Of a stretch of 64,000 nucleotides of DNA, positions 52,008 to 60,439 are shown one piece after another; the first letter of the stretch is position 1; every line of letters starts with the position of its first letter. Where the stretch lies: contig NZ_CP126093.1 of the NCBI RefSeq assembly GCF_030123065.1, positions 4,222,001 through 4,286,000 of the forward strand. The letters run 5' to 3'. The stretch is from Neobacillus sp. DY30 (GTDB lineage Bacteria; Bacillota; Bacilli; Bacillales; Cytobacillaceae). The position numbers and the translations under genes were made by a program. The notes under the pieces are model-generated. The model searched no databases. It saw only the letters and a list, made by a program, of their open reading frames with translations, and was not told the origin of the DNA.

Positions 52008-52040
52008 GAAAGACGGCTTTTGGCCGTCTTTCTAATTTTT
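52008..52040. terminator. Bidirectional terminator hsp20/yppG
   Basis: Perfect 10-bp stem gaaagacggc / gccgtctttc with loop ttttg, followed by taattttttt, between convergent genes. Confidence 0.9.
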
Positions 52041-52574
52041 TTATGCTTTAAATATTCCTCCAAGACCTTTAACAAGTGAGGAAACCTGGGTTACTGCACT
52101 TACTACCTGCCCCGCTGTATTCACCATCTTATTAACGTCGACCGTGCCATCTTGTGATTTAAATGAATTCATTAGCGATTGAATTCCTCCAGGCTGTTTA
52201 ATCATTGCATTTGGTTTAGGATACGGGTTCATCACGCTGTATCCGTTCATTTGCGGCATATACTGAATTGGCGGTATTTCCTCCTTAGGCTGCAGAGGAT
52301 TTTGGAATAAAAATTGTGCACTTTTAGGAGGATATTGCCCCGTTGTATTGGAAACAGGCTGATAAGTCGGGGCGTAGGACTGATAATGCTGCTGAAAGTA
52401 AGGGTTTTGTTGTGGATATGGGTACCATTCCATACTTGGTGCTGCTTGGTAAGGGTATGGCTGATTACGCGGAATGGGTTGAAAATTGGATGGATAATTA
52501 CCTGAGGCTCTTGTATTGATTTGCCCCGAGTATCCATGATTTATATAAGAGTTTGATCTAATTCCACCGTACAT
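52041..52574 (-). CDS. yppG: YppG-like spore-associated protein
   Basis: A 177-residue protein. The N-terminal two thirds is low-complexity and rich in Pro, Tyr, Gln and Asn (NPYFQQHYQSYAPTYQP), like coat proteins; the C-terminal 60 residues (PGGIQSLMNSFKSQDGTVDV) form the YppG-family domain. Probably sporulation-related. ATG 52574 has GGAGGAG about 10 bases upstream; frame can extend to 52601 without a site. Confidence 0.8.
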   Translation of the reverse strand: MYGGIRSNSYINHGYSGQINTRASGNYPSNFQPIPRNQPYPYQAAPSMEWYPYPQQNPYFQQHYQSYAPTYQPVSNTTGQYPPKSAQFLFQNPLQPKEEIPPIQYMPQMNGYSVMNPYPKPNAMIKQPGGIQSLMNSFKSQDGTVDVNKMVNTAGQVVSAVTQVSSLVKGLGGIFKA

Positions 52575-52759
52575 GGGCAAACATCTCCTCCGCTTTTTCA
52601 TTACTACACATTATGTATCAATGAAGTGAGAGGTGCATATTTTCAACTAGTTTTCAATGTCAAAATCCAAAGAACTTTGTCTAAAGTTTAAATATTTTAA
52701 AAACTAGGAATCCTTTTTTTTCATGTTACTATAAAAAAAAGATGAAGGAGGAGTTACAT

Positions 52760-52969
52760 ATGGACATTCGCTCACTTAAAAGCAAATTTAATCAAAGTCG
52801 GGATTACAGCACTGATGATGTTAATGCATTAATGGATTTTGCTAAAAAGGCTTATATTCATAACGAAATTGATATTAAAGAATATCGCCTGCTTGTACGT
52901 GAGCTAGAAGCTCAGGGCGCCGTGATTCCTGACAGTTATAAGGAAGACTCCCTCATCGAAAATTCATAA
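52760..52969 (+). CDS. yppF: YppF-like protein
   Basis: A 69-residue helical protein (LKSKFNQSRDYSTDDVNALMDFAKKAYI split over 20-plus residues at the N-terminus, then EYRLLVRELEAQG). It matches the small YppF family by pattern and by position between yppG and yppE. Function unknown. ATG 52760 has GGAGGAG 6 bases upstream. Confidence 0.8.
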   Translation: MDIRSLKSKFNQSRDYSTDDVNALMDFAKKAYIHNEIDIKEYRLLVRELEAQGAVIPDSYKEDSLIENS

Positions 52970-53000
52970 TTAATAAAAATTACAGCTAGACAAGCCTATT

Positions 53001-53032
53001 AAGAGATGCACTTTCTGCATCTCTTTTATTTT
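53001..53032. terminator. Bidirectional terminator yppF/yppE
   Basis: Stem aagagatgca / tgcatctctt with a 5-base loop, then TTATTTTT on the plus strand. Confidence 0.88.
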
Positions 53033-53382
53033 TCTAATTCTTTGACAATCTCTCCCAGAAAAAATTCAACTGTTCGATTGGCATTTAAAAATCTTGAGCG
53101 GCTTGTTTTCGGAAAAAATGCCTGTATAGACAATTGATCAATATGATCTAAAGTTGTATCGATTTGTTTAAGATGGAGATGTTTTTGCGGATTATTTATT
53201 AACCAGCTTTTCATCAATGCTCCCCATTCTTGAGCTGCCTGCTTAACCTCGTCGGCAAAAGGCTTAATTACTTCATGAAAATCATAGCTGGTTCCTTTCT
53301 CGCGAGCCTCTTCGTAATATTTCATAAATAAATGGTTATAATTAAGCAGCCTTTTGGTTAATTGAAGTATTTGTTCTGACAT
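53026..53382 (-). CDS. yppE: YppE family protein (DUF1798)
   Basis: A 118-residue all-helical protein (LLNYNHLFMKYYEEAREKGTS-type opening, then DEVKQAAQEWGALMKSWLI) of the YppE/DUF1798 family. Structure-type known as a helical bundle; role unknown. Lies in the ypp cluster as in B. subtilis. Confidence 0.85.
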   Translation of the reverse strand: MSEQILQLTKRLLNYNHLFMKYYEEAREKGTSYDFHEVIKPFADEVKQAAQEWGALMKSWLINNPQKHLHLKQIDTTLDHIDQLSIQAFFPKTSRSRFLNANRTVEFFLGEIVKELEK

Positions 53383-53448
53383 GAAAAATTAATCCTTTCT
53401 GATATAAAAAATAAAAAGCAGCTTTTAATAAAGCTACTCAATTTGATT

Positions 53449-53745
53449 TTATTCATATTCTATCGGTAACCAAAAGCCCATTTCAAGTTTTAGTGCTTTT
53501 GCGACTGAATTGTTGTGTTCTAAATTTGTTTCATTTGCGGATGGATTCATTTTATCCAGCTTTTCTTCAAGCTTAGAGAGTCTTAGTACGGGTGCCGTTA
53601 GTTTGTTAAGTTCTTCGTTATTCATTTGATTGCGAAGGTCTGAGAAAGATGCTTCCAGTACAGTCTCCAATTCTTCTAATTGATCATGTATCTCAGTCAG
53701 CATAGAGAGCAGCTTTTCCTTTTCCGGCAATGACGAATTCATCAA
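53449..53745 (-). CDS. yppD: Hypothetical coiled-coil protein at the yppD position
   Basis: A 98-residue protein, mostly a coiled coil (LLSMLTEIHDQLEELETVLE), ending in KLEMGFWLPIEYE. AGGAGG lies upstream (cgaggaggttc). I do not recognise the family from sequence; the symbol is given from its place between yppE and sspM and is tentative. Confidence 0.55.
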   Translation of the reverse strand: MMNSSLPEKEKLLSMLTEIHDQLEELETVLEASFSDLRNQMNNEELNKLTAPVLRLSKLEEKLDKMNPSANETNLEHNNSVAKALKLEMGFWLPIEYE

Positions 53746-53940
53746 ATTAAGAACCTCCTCGCGATTATATACTTGGTACTATTCGCTTTCTTTTTAACGC
53801 TTCCTCCCACAGTGACAAAACTAGAAGAGATTCGGCAAAGAAAGTGCCAATTTGGCATTTATTACCTTCCTATTCGACACTGCTTCATTTTCGCATGAAA
53901 AAAAGGAAAATCGAACAAGCTAAAATCGGAGGTGTTGATA

Positions 53941-54045
53941 ATGTCAAAAAAGAAACAAAATAAAAAATCTGGCGCAGCACAAGTAGAAAATAAAGTTGGC
54001 TATGGTGATAAAAAGCTTGAAGGACCAAATCGTCCGGCTGAATAA
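53941..54045 (+). CDS. sspM: Small acid-soluble spore protein M
   Basis: A 34-residue protein beginning MSKKKQNKKSGAAQVENKVG and ending DKKLEGPNRPAE; B. subtilis SspM is also 34 residues and ends DKKLGGPNRPST. CGGAGGTG lies 6 bases before the ATG. A forespore-made protein. Same position, divergent from yppD and convergent with yppC. Confidence 0.88.
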   Translation: MSKKKQNKKSGAAQVENKVGYGDKKLEGPNRPAE

Positions 54046-54051
54046 GAGCAT

Positions 54052-54079
54052 AAAAAGCAAGGCGTTTGCCTTGCTTTTT
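54052..54079. terminator. Terminator of sspM
   Basis: A 12-bp perfect stem aaaaagcaaggc / gccttgcttttt with a 4-base loop, touching the yppC stop codon, so it can serve both genes. Confidence 0.88.
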
Positions 54080-55052
54080 ATATTTTCTTTATATGGGAAA
54101 CCTTATGTAAGGCTAGCATTAAATCCATCTGATCTGATTTTTCGAAGTACCAGTCTGTTAAGTGAATAGGATGTCGATGTCTTGCTGGAGCGTGCAGCCA
54201 TGCAGGGGAGATTACTTTATTTTTGCTCCAATCTTCATATTCATAATGATTGTGCTCAATGATTGGAAAGGCTGCTCTTAATATTGGTGTTTTGCGGTTG
54301 GTTTTAGTTTTAAAATATTGTTCATAATCAGAACGCGACCCAGTATGTGGTGTTTTATCAGCAAACTCGAAAAAAAGCGGAAATAAACGAGGGTGTGTCA
54401 AAATTCTGGCAAGCCTTTTTCCAAGGTTAATTCGTTTTGAAAGTGACTTAAAACCATTGACACTTGCACCATATAATTCTCCCCCACATGTCGGAAACAA
54501 GACGCAGCTGAAATGAAGCCAATCCTGAATATTAAAGATCCAAGACCGGAAAACCCTCTTATTATATACAGGATGTTGGATTACGGGTTTATGAATTACA
54601 TTTTGTTCATTGATGATTAATGCCGTTGTAAGCCGTTCCCGATCTCCTTCTTTCCAATACTTCTCCCACTCTTTTTGGATAAATTCAGAACATTTAAAGA
54701 ATGGAAGCAAATGAAACATTGGACGCTTTATTTTCGTCGAATATTGATAGACCAGTAATTGGGGATAGACATCGTGGAAAATCAACCAATTGGCTCGTTC
54801 AAAAGTTAAAAAAAGATCTTTTCTAGTCTGAGGTTCTAATATTTCCCGAAAAACATGTCCCCCCAGGTCACACATATTCCAACCGCCATTCCTTGATACC
54901 ATACTGGCAAGGAATGACCATATAATATCGGAATTCTTTTTAAAATAAGTAAAATAGGCATCCGTCCTTGATATATTATCAAGATTTTTTTTATCCGTTT
55001 CAGCTTTTATTTGACTGATGGTCTCAATCTCATGTATTGTAAAATGATTCAT
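54078..55052 (-). CDS. yppC: YppC family protein (DUF2515)
   Basis: A 324-residue protein of the DUF2515/YppC family with conserved blocks VSRNGGWNMCDLGG, ERANWLIFHDVYPQLL and LHAPARHRHPI. No recognised catalytic motif; function unknown. ATG 55052 is used with AGAAGGTG upstream; the GTG at 55058 is in that site. Divergent from recU, as in B. subtilis. Confidence 0.87.
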   Translation of the reverse strand: MNHFTIHEIETISQIKAETDKKNLDNISRTDAYFTYFKKNSDIIWSFLASMVSRNGGWNMCDLGGHVFREILEPQTRKDLFLTFERANWLIFHDVYPQLLVYQYSTKIKRPMFHLLPFFKCSEFIQKEWEKYWKEGDRERLTTALIINEQNVIHKPVIQHPVYNKRVFRSWIFNIQDWLHFSCVLFPTCGGELYGASVNGFKSLSKRINLGKRLARILTHPRLFPLFFEFADKTPHTGSRSDYEQYFKTKTNRKTPILRAAFPIIEHNHYEYEDWSKNKVISPAWLHAPARHRHPIHLTDWYFEKSDQMDLMLALHKVSHIKKI

Positions 55053-55227
55053 ATTCACCTTCTACTTTCAAATAGGTAGTTTTTGAGAATGTATGAAAAA
55101 AGAATCATGCCTTTTGTCAAGAGTCAAGGTACATTATTTTTATTAGCGTGTGTTTACTAAATAATTTTATACACCCCATAACTACGGAGATTTGATATGA
55201 TAAGTAATAGCTTGAGAGGTGCTTATC

Positions 55228-55839
55228 ATGAATTTTAATTATCCGAACGGAAAAAGGTATATTCCAAATGTTACCGAAACACAAACCAAAGCAAAGAAAC
55301 CAAGTAATCCCTCCTATAGTAATAGAGGTATGACACTTGAAGACGATTTGAATGAGACCAATGAATATTATCGACAGAGAAAAATTGCTGTCATCCACAA
55401 AAAGCCTACACCTGTTCAAATTGTGAAAGTTGATTATCCGAAAAGAAGTGCTGCTGTTATTAAAGAAGCATATTTCAAACAAGCGTCTACCACTGACTAT
55501 AACGGGGTATATAAAGGTAAATACATCGATTTTGAGGCAAAGGAAACGGCAAATATTACCTCGTTTCCATTGAAGAATTTTCATCAGCATCAAATTGAAC
55601 ATATGAAGGAAGTGGTTTCGCAAGGTGGAATCTGTTTTGTTATTCTCCGTTTTTCAAAGCAGGAACAAGTATATTTACTGCTGGCCCAACACTTGTTGAA
55701 CTTTTGGGACAGAATGAAAAATGGGGGGAGAAATTCCATTACAAAGGATGAAATTGAGCAATTAGGGACATTCATACCACTTGGATTTCAACCAAGAATT
55801 GACTATATTAAAATAATAGATACACTTTTTCATTTTTAA
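55228..55839 (+). CDS. recU: Holliday junction resolvase RecU
   Basis: A 203-residue resolvase, close in length to B. subtilis RecU (206). The nuclease residues lie in [21 protein letters not shown] (D...E-x-K); [15 protein letters not shown] and the arginine/lysine stalk [13 protein letters not shown] are conserved. Cuts Holliday junctions and modulates RecA. ATG 55228 has GAGAGGTG; the GTG 55219 is inside that site. Followed by ponA after 41 bases, the classic recU-ponA operon. Confidence 0.95.
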   Translation: MNFNYPNGKRYIPNVTETQTKAKKPSNPSYSNRGMTLEDDLNETNEYYRQRKIAVIHKKPTPVQIVKVDYPKRSAAVIKEAYFKQASTTDYNGVYKGKYIDFEAKETANITSFPLKNFHQHQIEHMKEVVSQGGICFVILRFSKQEQVYLLLAQHLLNFWDRMKNGGRNSITKDEIEQLGTFIPLGFQPRIDYIKIIDTLFHF

Positions 55840-55880
55840 ATGAATGAAAATGGCTGAAGTATGAAAGGAAGGAAACGAAC

Positions 55881-58442
55881 ATGGCAGAATCGAGAGAGGA
55901 GCGCCGTAAAAAACTACAACAGTCCAAAGGTAAACAGAAAGCGAAGAAAAAACCCGGCGGGATGGTTAAAAAGATTTTACTAGTCCTTGCAGCCCTTGGA
56001 ATTATTGGTATTTTGTCTGGCGTTGGAACTTTTGCTTATTTAGTAAAGGATACTCCTAAACTTGATCCGAAATTATTAAAAGACCCCATCTCCTCTAAAG
56101 TTTTAGATAAAGATGGAGAACTGATTGCAGAAGTGGGTTCGGAAAAACGTGAATATGTAAACTATAAGGACATACCAAAAATTGTTGAAGACGCCGTTTT
56201 AGCAGTAGAGGATGTACGATTTTATAAACACCATGGTTTGGACCCAATCCGCTTGGCTGGAGCGGTTATAGCCAATTTCCGGGAAGGATTTGGTTCTGAA
56301 GGAGCAAGTACGATCACACAGCAGGTTATCAAGAATTCTTTTTTAACTCCTGAAAAAACCTTAAAGCGAAAGGTACAGGAGGCATGGATGGCCTATCAGC
56401 TTGAACAAAAATATACAAAACACCAAATTTTCGAAATGTATGTGAATAAGGTTTATGTATCCGAAGGGAGTCATGGACTAGCGACCGCAGCAAAAATATA
56501 CTATGGGAAACCATTAAATGAGCTTACTCTTCCTGAAGCCGCACAGCTTGCCGGAATGCCGCAGAGTCCAAATAATTACAATCCTTTTGACCATCCTGAT
56601 TTAGCAGAAAAAAGAAGAAATATTGTACTAATGTTAATGGAGCAGCATGGCTATATTACCAAAGAACAGTTGGAAGAAGCAAAAAGTGTTCCAGTGACAG
56701 CTACATTAGTTAAGGAAGAAGATAGAGTTAGAGACGAAAAGCCTTTTGATTCTTTCGTCGATGCAGTTATTGATGAAGTTGAGGAGCAAGGGGACTTTGA
56801 TATTTTCTCTGATGGCTTAACCATTCATACTACACTTGATCAGAATGCACAATTACATGTGAATACCATACTTAATACAGATGAAGTCATCAACTATCCG
56901 GATGCTGAATTTCAAGCAGGAATTGCTCTCATTGATACCAAAACAGGTGAAATTCGTGCAATTGGCGGAGGACGTAATCAAGAAGTGAGTCGCGGTTTTA
57001 ACTATGCAATTGATACACAGCGGCAGCCTGGTTCGACGATTAAACCGGTTCTTGATTATGCTCCTGCTATTGAATACCTTAATTGGGGTACCTATCAGAC
57101 AATTGATGATAAACCGATTAAGTATTCCACAGGCCAAGAATTTGGTAACTGGGATAACAAATATATGGGCCCAATATCTATGCGTACTGCCTTGCAATAT
57201 TCTAGAAATACTCCTGCGGTTCAAGCACTGCAGCAGGTTGGTTTAGAAAAGGCTAAAGATTTTGCCATAAATCTCGGTATTCCATTAAAAGAAATCTATG
57301 AATCCTATGCCATCGGCGGCTTTGGAGACAAAACAGTAGGTGTATCTCCTCTCCAAATGGCTGGGGCCTATAGTGCTTTTGGAAATAATGGAATGTATAC
57401 GAAACCTTATGCTGTTAAAAAAATTGAATTGCGTGATGGTACAGTCCTTGACACTGCACCAGAATCAAAACTTGTCATGAAAGATTCTACTGCATTCATG
57501 ATTACAGACATGTTAAAGAGTGTACTTGTTTCTCCAGGTACTGGTACGACAGCAAGAGTCCCTGGTCTTCCAATTGCAGGGAAAACAGGTACCACTAACT
57601 ACTCAGAAGCGGATATGAAAAAATGGAATATAACTAGCAGCAAGGTTGTTCCTGATGCATGGTTTGCAGGATATACAACCAACTACACTGCAGCTGTTTG
57701 GACCGGTTATTCTAGTATTAAAACGCCTATTCAACCAGGTGCGGATCAGAAAATTGCCCAATTAATCTTTAAGAATCTCATGGAATATGTTTCAAAAGAT
57801 ATTAAGACACCTGACTTCCCTGTTCCAGACACCGTGCAAAAGGTTAGAATTGAGAAAGGTTCTAAGCCGCCTGCATTAGCAAGTGAATTTACTCCGGATA
57901 GTGAAGTTATTATAGAATATGCCGTGAAGGGTCATGCACCCAAAACGGTATCAGAAAGATACAATAAGATTGCAGCACCTAGCAATCCAAAAGCAATCTA
58001 TGATGCAGCAAAAAACAACGTGACCTTGACATGGGATTACAACAATCCAGACAATGGTAATGTTCAATTTGAAATTACCGTTACTGATGGTGTTACACCA
58101 AAAACATCAACGGTAACAGAAAGAGTCGTTACTCTTCAGAACCCAACACCAGGTGCTACGTATAGCATTACAATTACAGCCATTTTGGACGGTAAGAGAA
58201 GTGACCCTGCTTCAACCTCAGTAACTATACCTTTACCTCAACAGGATGAAGAGGATGAAGGTAATGGGAATGGCAATGGTGAAGGTAATGGCAACGGCAA
58301 TGATACCGGTGAAGGTAATGGCAACAACGGTGACGGTGACGGTGGCGGTGGTGATGGTACTGATCCTGGAACCACTGATTCTGGAAACGACAATGGCAAT
58401 GGTAACAACGGTAATGGTAATGGTAATCCAAGTGGAGGATAA
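55881..58442 (+). CDS. ponA: Class A penicillin-binding protein PBP1 (PonA)
   Basis: A bifunctional cell-wall synthase of 853 residues: a basic cytoplasmic tail, one membrane helix (about 31-55), a GT51 glycosyltransferase domain (catalytic Glu near 108, VEDVRFYKHHG) and a transpeptidase domain with PGSTIK (active Ser near 383), SRNTP (about 440) and KTGTT (about 566). A fibronectin-like segment follows near 700-780. The last 65 residues are Gly/Asn-rich (EGNGNGNDTGEGNGNN). GpsB, also in this window, is a known partner. Confidence 0.95.
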   Translation: MAESREERRKKLQQSKGKQKAKKKPGGMVKKILLVLAALGIIGILSGVGTFAYLVKDTPKLDPKLLKDPISSKVLDKDGELIAEVGSEKREYVNYKDIPKIVEDAVLAVEDVRFYKHHGLDPIRLAGAVIANFREGFGSEGASTITQQVIKNSFLTPEKTLKRKVQEAWMAYQLEQKYTKHQIFEMYVNKVYVSEGSHGLATAAKIYYGKPLNELTLPEAAQLAGMPQSPNNYNPFDHPDLAEKRRNIVLMLMEQHGYITKEQLEEAKSVPVTATLVKEEDRVRDEKPFDSFVDAVIDEVEEQGDFDIFSDGLTIHTTLDQNAQLHVNTILNTDEVINYPDAEFQAGIALIDTKTGEIRAIGGGRNQEVSRGFNYAIDTQRQPGSTIKPVLDYAPAIEYLNWGTYQTIDDKPIKYSTGQEFGNWDNKYMGPISMRTALQYSRNTPAVQALQQVGLEKAKDFAINLGIPLKEIYESYAIGGFGDKTVGVSPLQMAGAYSAFGNNGMYTKPYAVKKIELRDGTVLDTAPESKLVMKDSTAFMITDMLKSVLVSPGTGTTARVPGLPIAGKTGTTNYSEADMKKWNITSSKVVPDAWFAGYTTNYTAAVWTGYSSIKTPIQPGADQKIAQLIFKNLMEYVSKDIKTPDFPVPDTVQKVRIEKGSKPPALASEFTPDSEVIIEYAVKGHAPKTVSERYNKIAAPSNPKAIYDAAKNNVTLTWDYNNPDNGNVQFEITVTDGVTPKTSTVTERVVTLQNPTPGATYSITITAILDGKRSDPASTSVTIPLPQQDEEDEGNGNGNGEGNGNGNDTGEGNGNNGDGDGGGGDGTDPGTTDSGNDNGNGNNGNGNGNPSGG

Positions 58443-58452
58443 CTCCGATAAC

Positions 58453-58491
58453 AAAAAAGCGTCTAGCCCTTTTGGCTTAGACGCTTTTTTA
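58453..58491. terminator. Terminator of ponA
   Basis: A 13-14 bp stem aaaaaagcgtcta / ttagacgctttttt after the ponA stop. It overlaps the 3' end of convergent ypoC. Confidence 0.9.
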
Positions 58492-58870
58492 CGATATTTT
58501 TCTTAGCAAAAAGCTTTACTTGCTCGGTAAACAACTCCGAAAGCTGGCGGTAAGAGTGAAATAGGTTTGGCCTCGAAAGTATATAAGTTAATCTCTCTTC
58601 AAGATTAACCGGTTTTACTTCTAGTAAACGAAATGAAATAGGTTCTTTAGAATAAACTTGTTGATCATTTGACCAATATAAAAACTGAATGAAATAACCT
58701 ATTCCTTTCTTCATGAACGGAAGTGTGGATTGTTGATTCCGATTACGATATAAAGTTTCTAGTTCTGATTTTACCCCATCCCAATTGGCTAATAAGAGGG
58801 AAATATTTTCTTCCGAAGCTGCTGCTGAATCTAGCTCCACTAGGTAAGGGTTAATTAGTTCTTTATCCAT
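58463..58870 (-). CDS. ypoC: YpoC family protein
   Basis: A 135-residue protein of the YpoC type, helical, with a conserved GIGYFIQFLYWSNDQ segment. Function unknown. It starts inside the last codons of nth (8-base overlap), so it is translationally coupled to it. The last residues are encoded within the ponA terminator. Confidence 0.82.
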   Translation of the reverse strand: MDKELINPYLVELDSAAASEENISLLLANWDGVKSELETLYRNRNQQSTLPFMKKGIGYFIQFLYWSNDQQVYSKEPISFRLLEVKPVNLEERLTYILSRPNLFHSYRQLSELFTEQVKLFAKKNIVKKRLSQKG

Positions 58871-59525
58871 TGACTATTTCCCTCCCTTTCATTCGCTTTT
58901 TACCTTCTCTGCATAGTTGTAATAAAGGGCAGCTCGGGCACTGTGGATTTTGTGCTTTACAATGATATCTGCCAAAGAAAATTAACCGATGGTGAGTAAC
59001 AGACCATTCATCCTCGGGTACTTTCCTCATTAATGTCTTTTCAACCTCTAATACAGAATCTTTCCAGCGGCATATGCCTAGGCGTTTGCTTACTCTCTCA
59101 ACATGCGTATCCACGGCGATTGCTGGAATATTAAATGCCACTGATACGACAACATTTGCCGTTTTCCTCCCAACTCCCGGCAGTTTCGTTAATTCATCAC
59201 GATCACGAGGAACCTCGCCCCCGTATTCATCAAGTAGTAATCGGCACAAACTTTGGATATTCTTTGCCTTATTTCTGTAGAGTCCTATAGAACGGATATC
59301 ATTTTGTAATTCCTCGAGAGATACTTCTAGATAGTCCTCTGGTGTTTTATATTTTTTAAATAATTGCTTCGTAACCTTGTTGACGAGGACATCCGTACAT
59401 TGTGCGGACAATGCCACTGCTATCACAAGCTCAAATGGATTTGAATGTATAAGTTCACAATGCGCCTCAGGAAACATTTCGTCCATTTTATCTAGACAAA
59501 AACGTATTTGTGTATTGTTTAACAA
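58863..59525 (-). CDS. nth: Endonuclease III
   Basis: A 220-residue DNA glycosylase/AP lyase for oxidised pyrimidines. The helix-hairpin-helix LPGVGRKTANVV carries catalytic Lys121, Asp139 is in AVDTHVERV, and the 4Fe-4S cluster has ligands in CKAQNPQCPSCPLLQLC. Length as in B. subtilis. Part of the dnaD-nth-ypoC order. Confidence 0.96.
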   Translation of the reverse strand: MLNNTQIRFCLDKMDEMFPEAHCELIHSNPFELVIAVALSAQCTDVLVNKVTKQLFKKYKTPEDYLEVSLEELQNDIRSIGLYRNKAKNIQSLCRLLLDEYGGEVPRDRDELTKLPGVGRKTANVVVSVAFNIPAIAVDTHVERVSKRLGICRWKDSVLEVEKTLMRKVPEDEWSVTHHRLIFFGRYHCKAQNPQCPSCPLLQLCREGKKRMKGREIVNG

Positions 59526-59576
59526 AGAGTTTCACCTGCCATTAGTAATAAAATTATTTGATTTTAAATGGAAACA

Positions 59577-59600
59577 AACGAGAGGAAATTTCCTCTCGTT
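59577..59600 (-). terminator. Terminator of dnaD
   Basis: Perfect 10-bp stem aacgagagga / tcctctcgtt with AATT loop and TTTGTTT on the minus strand, 9 bases past the dnaD stop, separating it from nth. Confidence 0.85.
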
Positions 59601-59608
59601 CAGTTTGT

Positions 59609-60313
59609 CTATTGCTCGAGCCAATTGTAAAAGGGCACTGAAGTAGTTGTGGAAGCTTGAGTATCTTGAGCAGGTCTAGTTGGTGTTTGCTTTTGGCGAA
59701 ACTTTCGTCCGTGGTTTTTAGCCTGTTCAATTGTCTTTATGCCATTCTTTTTCCATTCAAAAAGAATCCTATCTATATAGCGGAAATTTAACTTACCTGA
59801 CATCACCGATTCTCTCAATGCTGCCTTTATAATGATGGGATCATGGTGATCATCATCCATCCACATGGCCAGTGATTCACATTCAAATGGGGATAAGGGC
59901 CGTCCAAACTCCTTCTCAAAACACGTATATAGATCACTTTCATCTGCCTTCTTGGAAACTTCTTGAGTCTGTTTCGTCGTCATTAAAAATTGTTCTACAA
60001 GTCGTTCCCATAATGGTTGAACAGAGTATTTCTCAAACATAATTCCTTCTGTTGAGTATTCATCTATGATTTTAATAAACCCTTTTTGGATTAGTCTTCG
60101 CAGAATATCGTTGCATTCCGAAACGGTAATCGTCATACGTGAGGAAAGCTCTTCTGGGGTCGGGAAATCATTTCCCTTTTCTATAAAGGTAATAATATTT
60201 AACAAAAGAACAAGTTCATATTCATTAAGATTCATATTACGGTACTCAGAAAATAATACAACAGGAACCGTTATATTACCTTCCTGAAGCCAGGATAATA
60301 AATTTGTTTTCAT
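59609..60313 (-). CDS. dnaD: DNA replication initiation protein DnaD
   Basis: A 234-residue primosome protein with an N-terminal winged helix (about 10-95; NLNEYELVLLLNIITFIEKG) and a C-terminal DnaB_2 domain (FGRPLSPFECESLAMWMDDD, then IDRILFEWKKNGI). It helps load the replicative helicase at oriC and stalled forks. The asnS gene that separates dnaD from aspB in B. subtilis is not here. Confidence 0.94.
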   Translation of the reverse strand: MKTNLLSWLQEGNITVPVVLFSEYRNMNLNEYELVLLLNIITFIEKGNDFPTPEELSSRMTITVSECNDILRRLIQKGFIKIIDEYSTEGIMFEKYSVQPLWERLVEQFLMTTKQTQEVSKKADESDLYTCFEKEFGRPLSPFECESLAMWMDDDHHDPIIIKAALRESVMSGKLNFRYIDRILFEWKKNGIKTIEQAKNHGRKFRQKQTPTRPAQDTQASTTTSVPFYNWLEQ

Positions 60314-60400
60314 CTTTATGACACCTCTTGATTAGTATAACATGAACAGACACTCTGAGTAAGAGGATTGGAATAACCAGTTTTTATAAGAAAAGTAAAA

Positions 60401-60418
60401 AGCCTGCAAATGCAGACT
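60401..60418 (-). terminator. Terminator of aspB
   Basis: Short stem agcctgc / gcagact-type (one mismatch) with TTTTTACTTTTC on the minus strand, after the aspB stop. Confidence 0.65.
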
Positions 60419-60439
60419 TTCTTTTGGTCATCCAATATT

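Noticed and set aside
55117..55623. A 168-residue open frame on the minus strand across recU
   Set aside because: It is antisense to a clearly conserved RecU, has no ribosome site, and encodes an unlikely Ile/Phe/Cys-rich protein.
56853..57224. A 123-residue minus-strand frame within ponA
   Set aside because: Antisense to the transpeptidase domain; composition and start are not gene-like.
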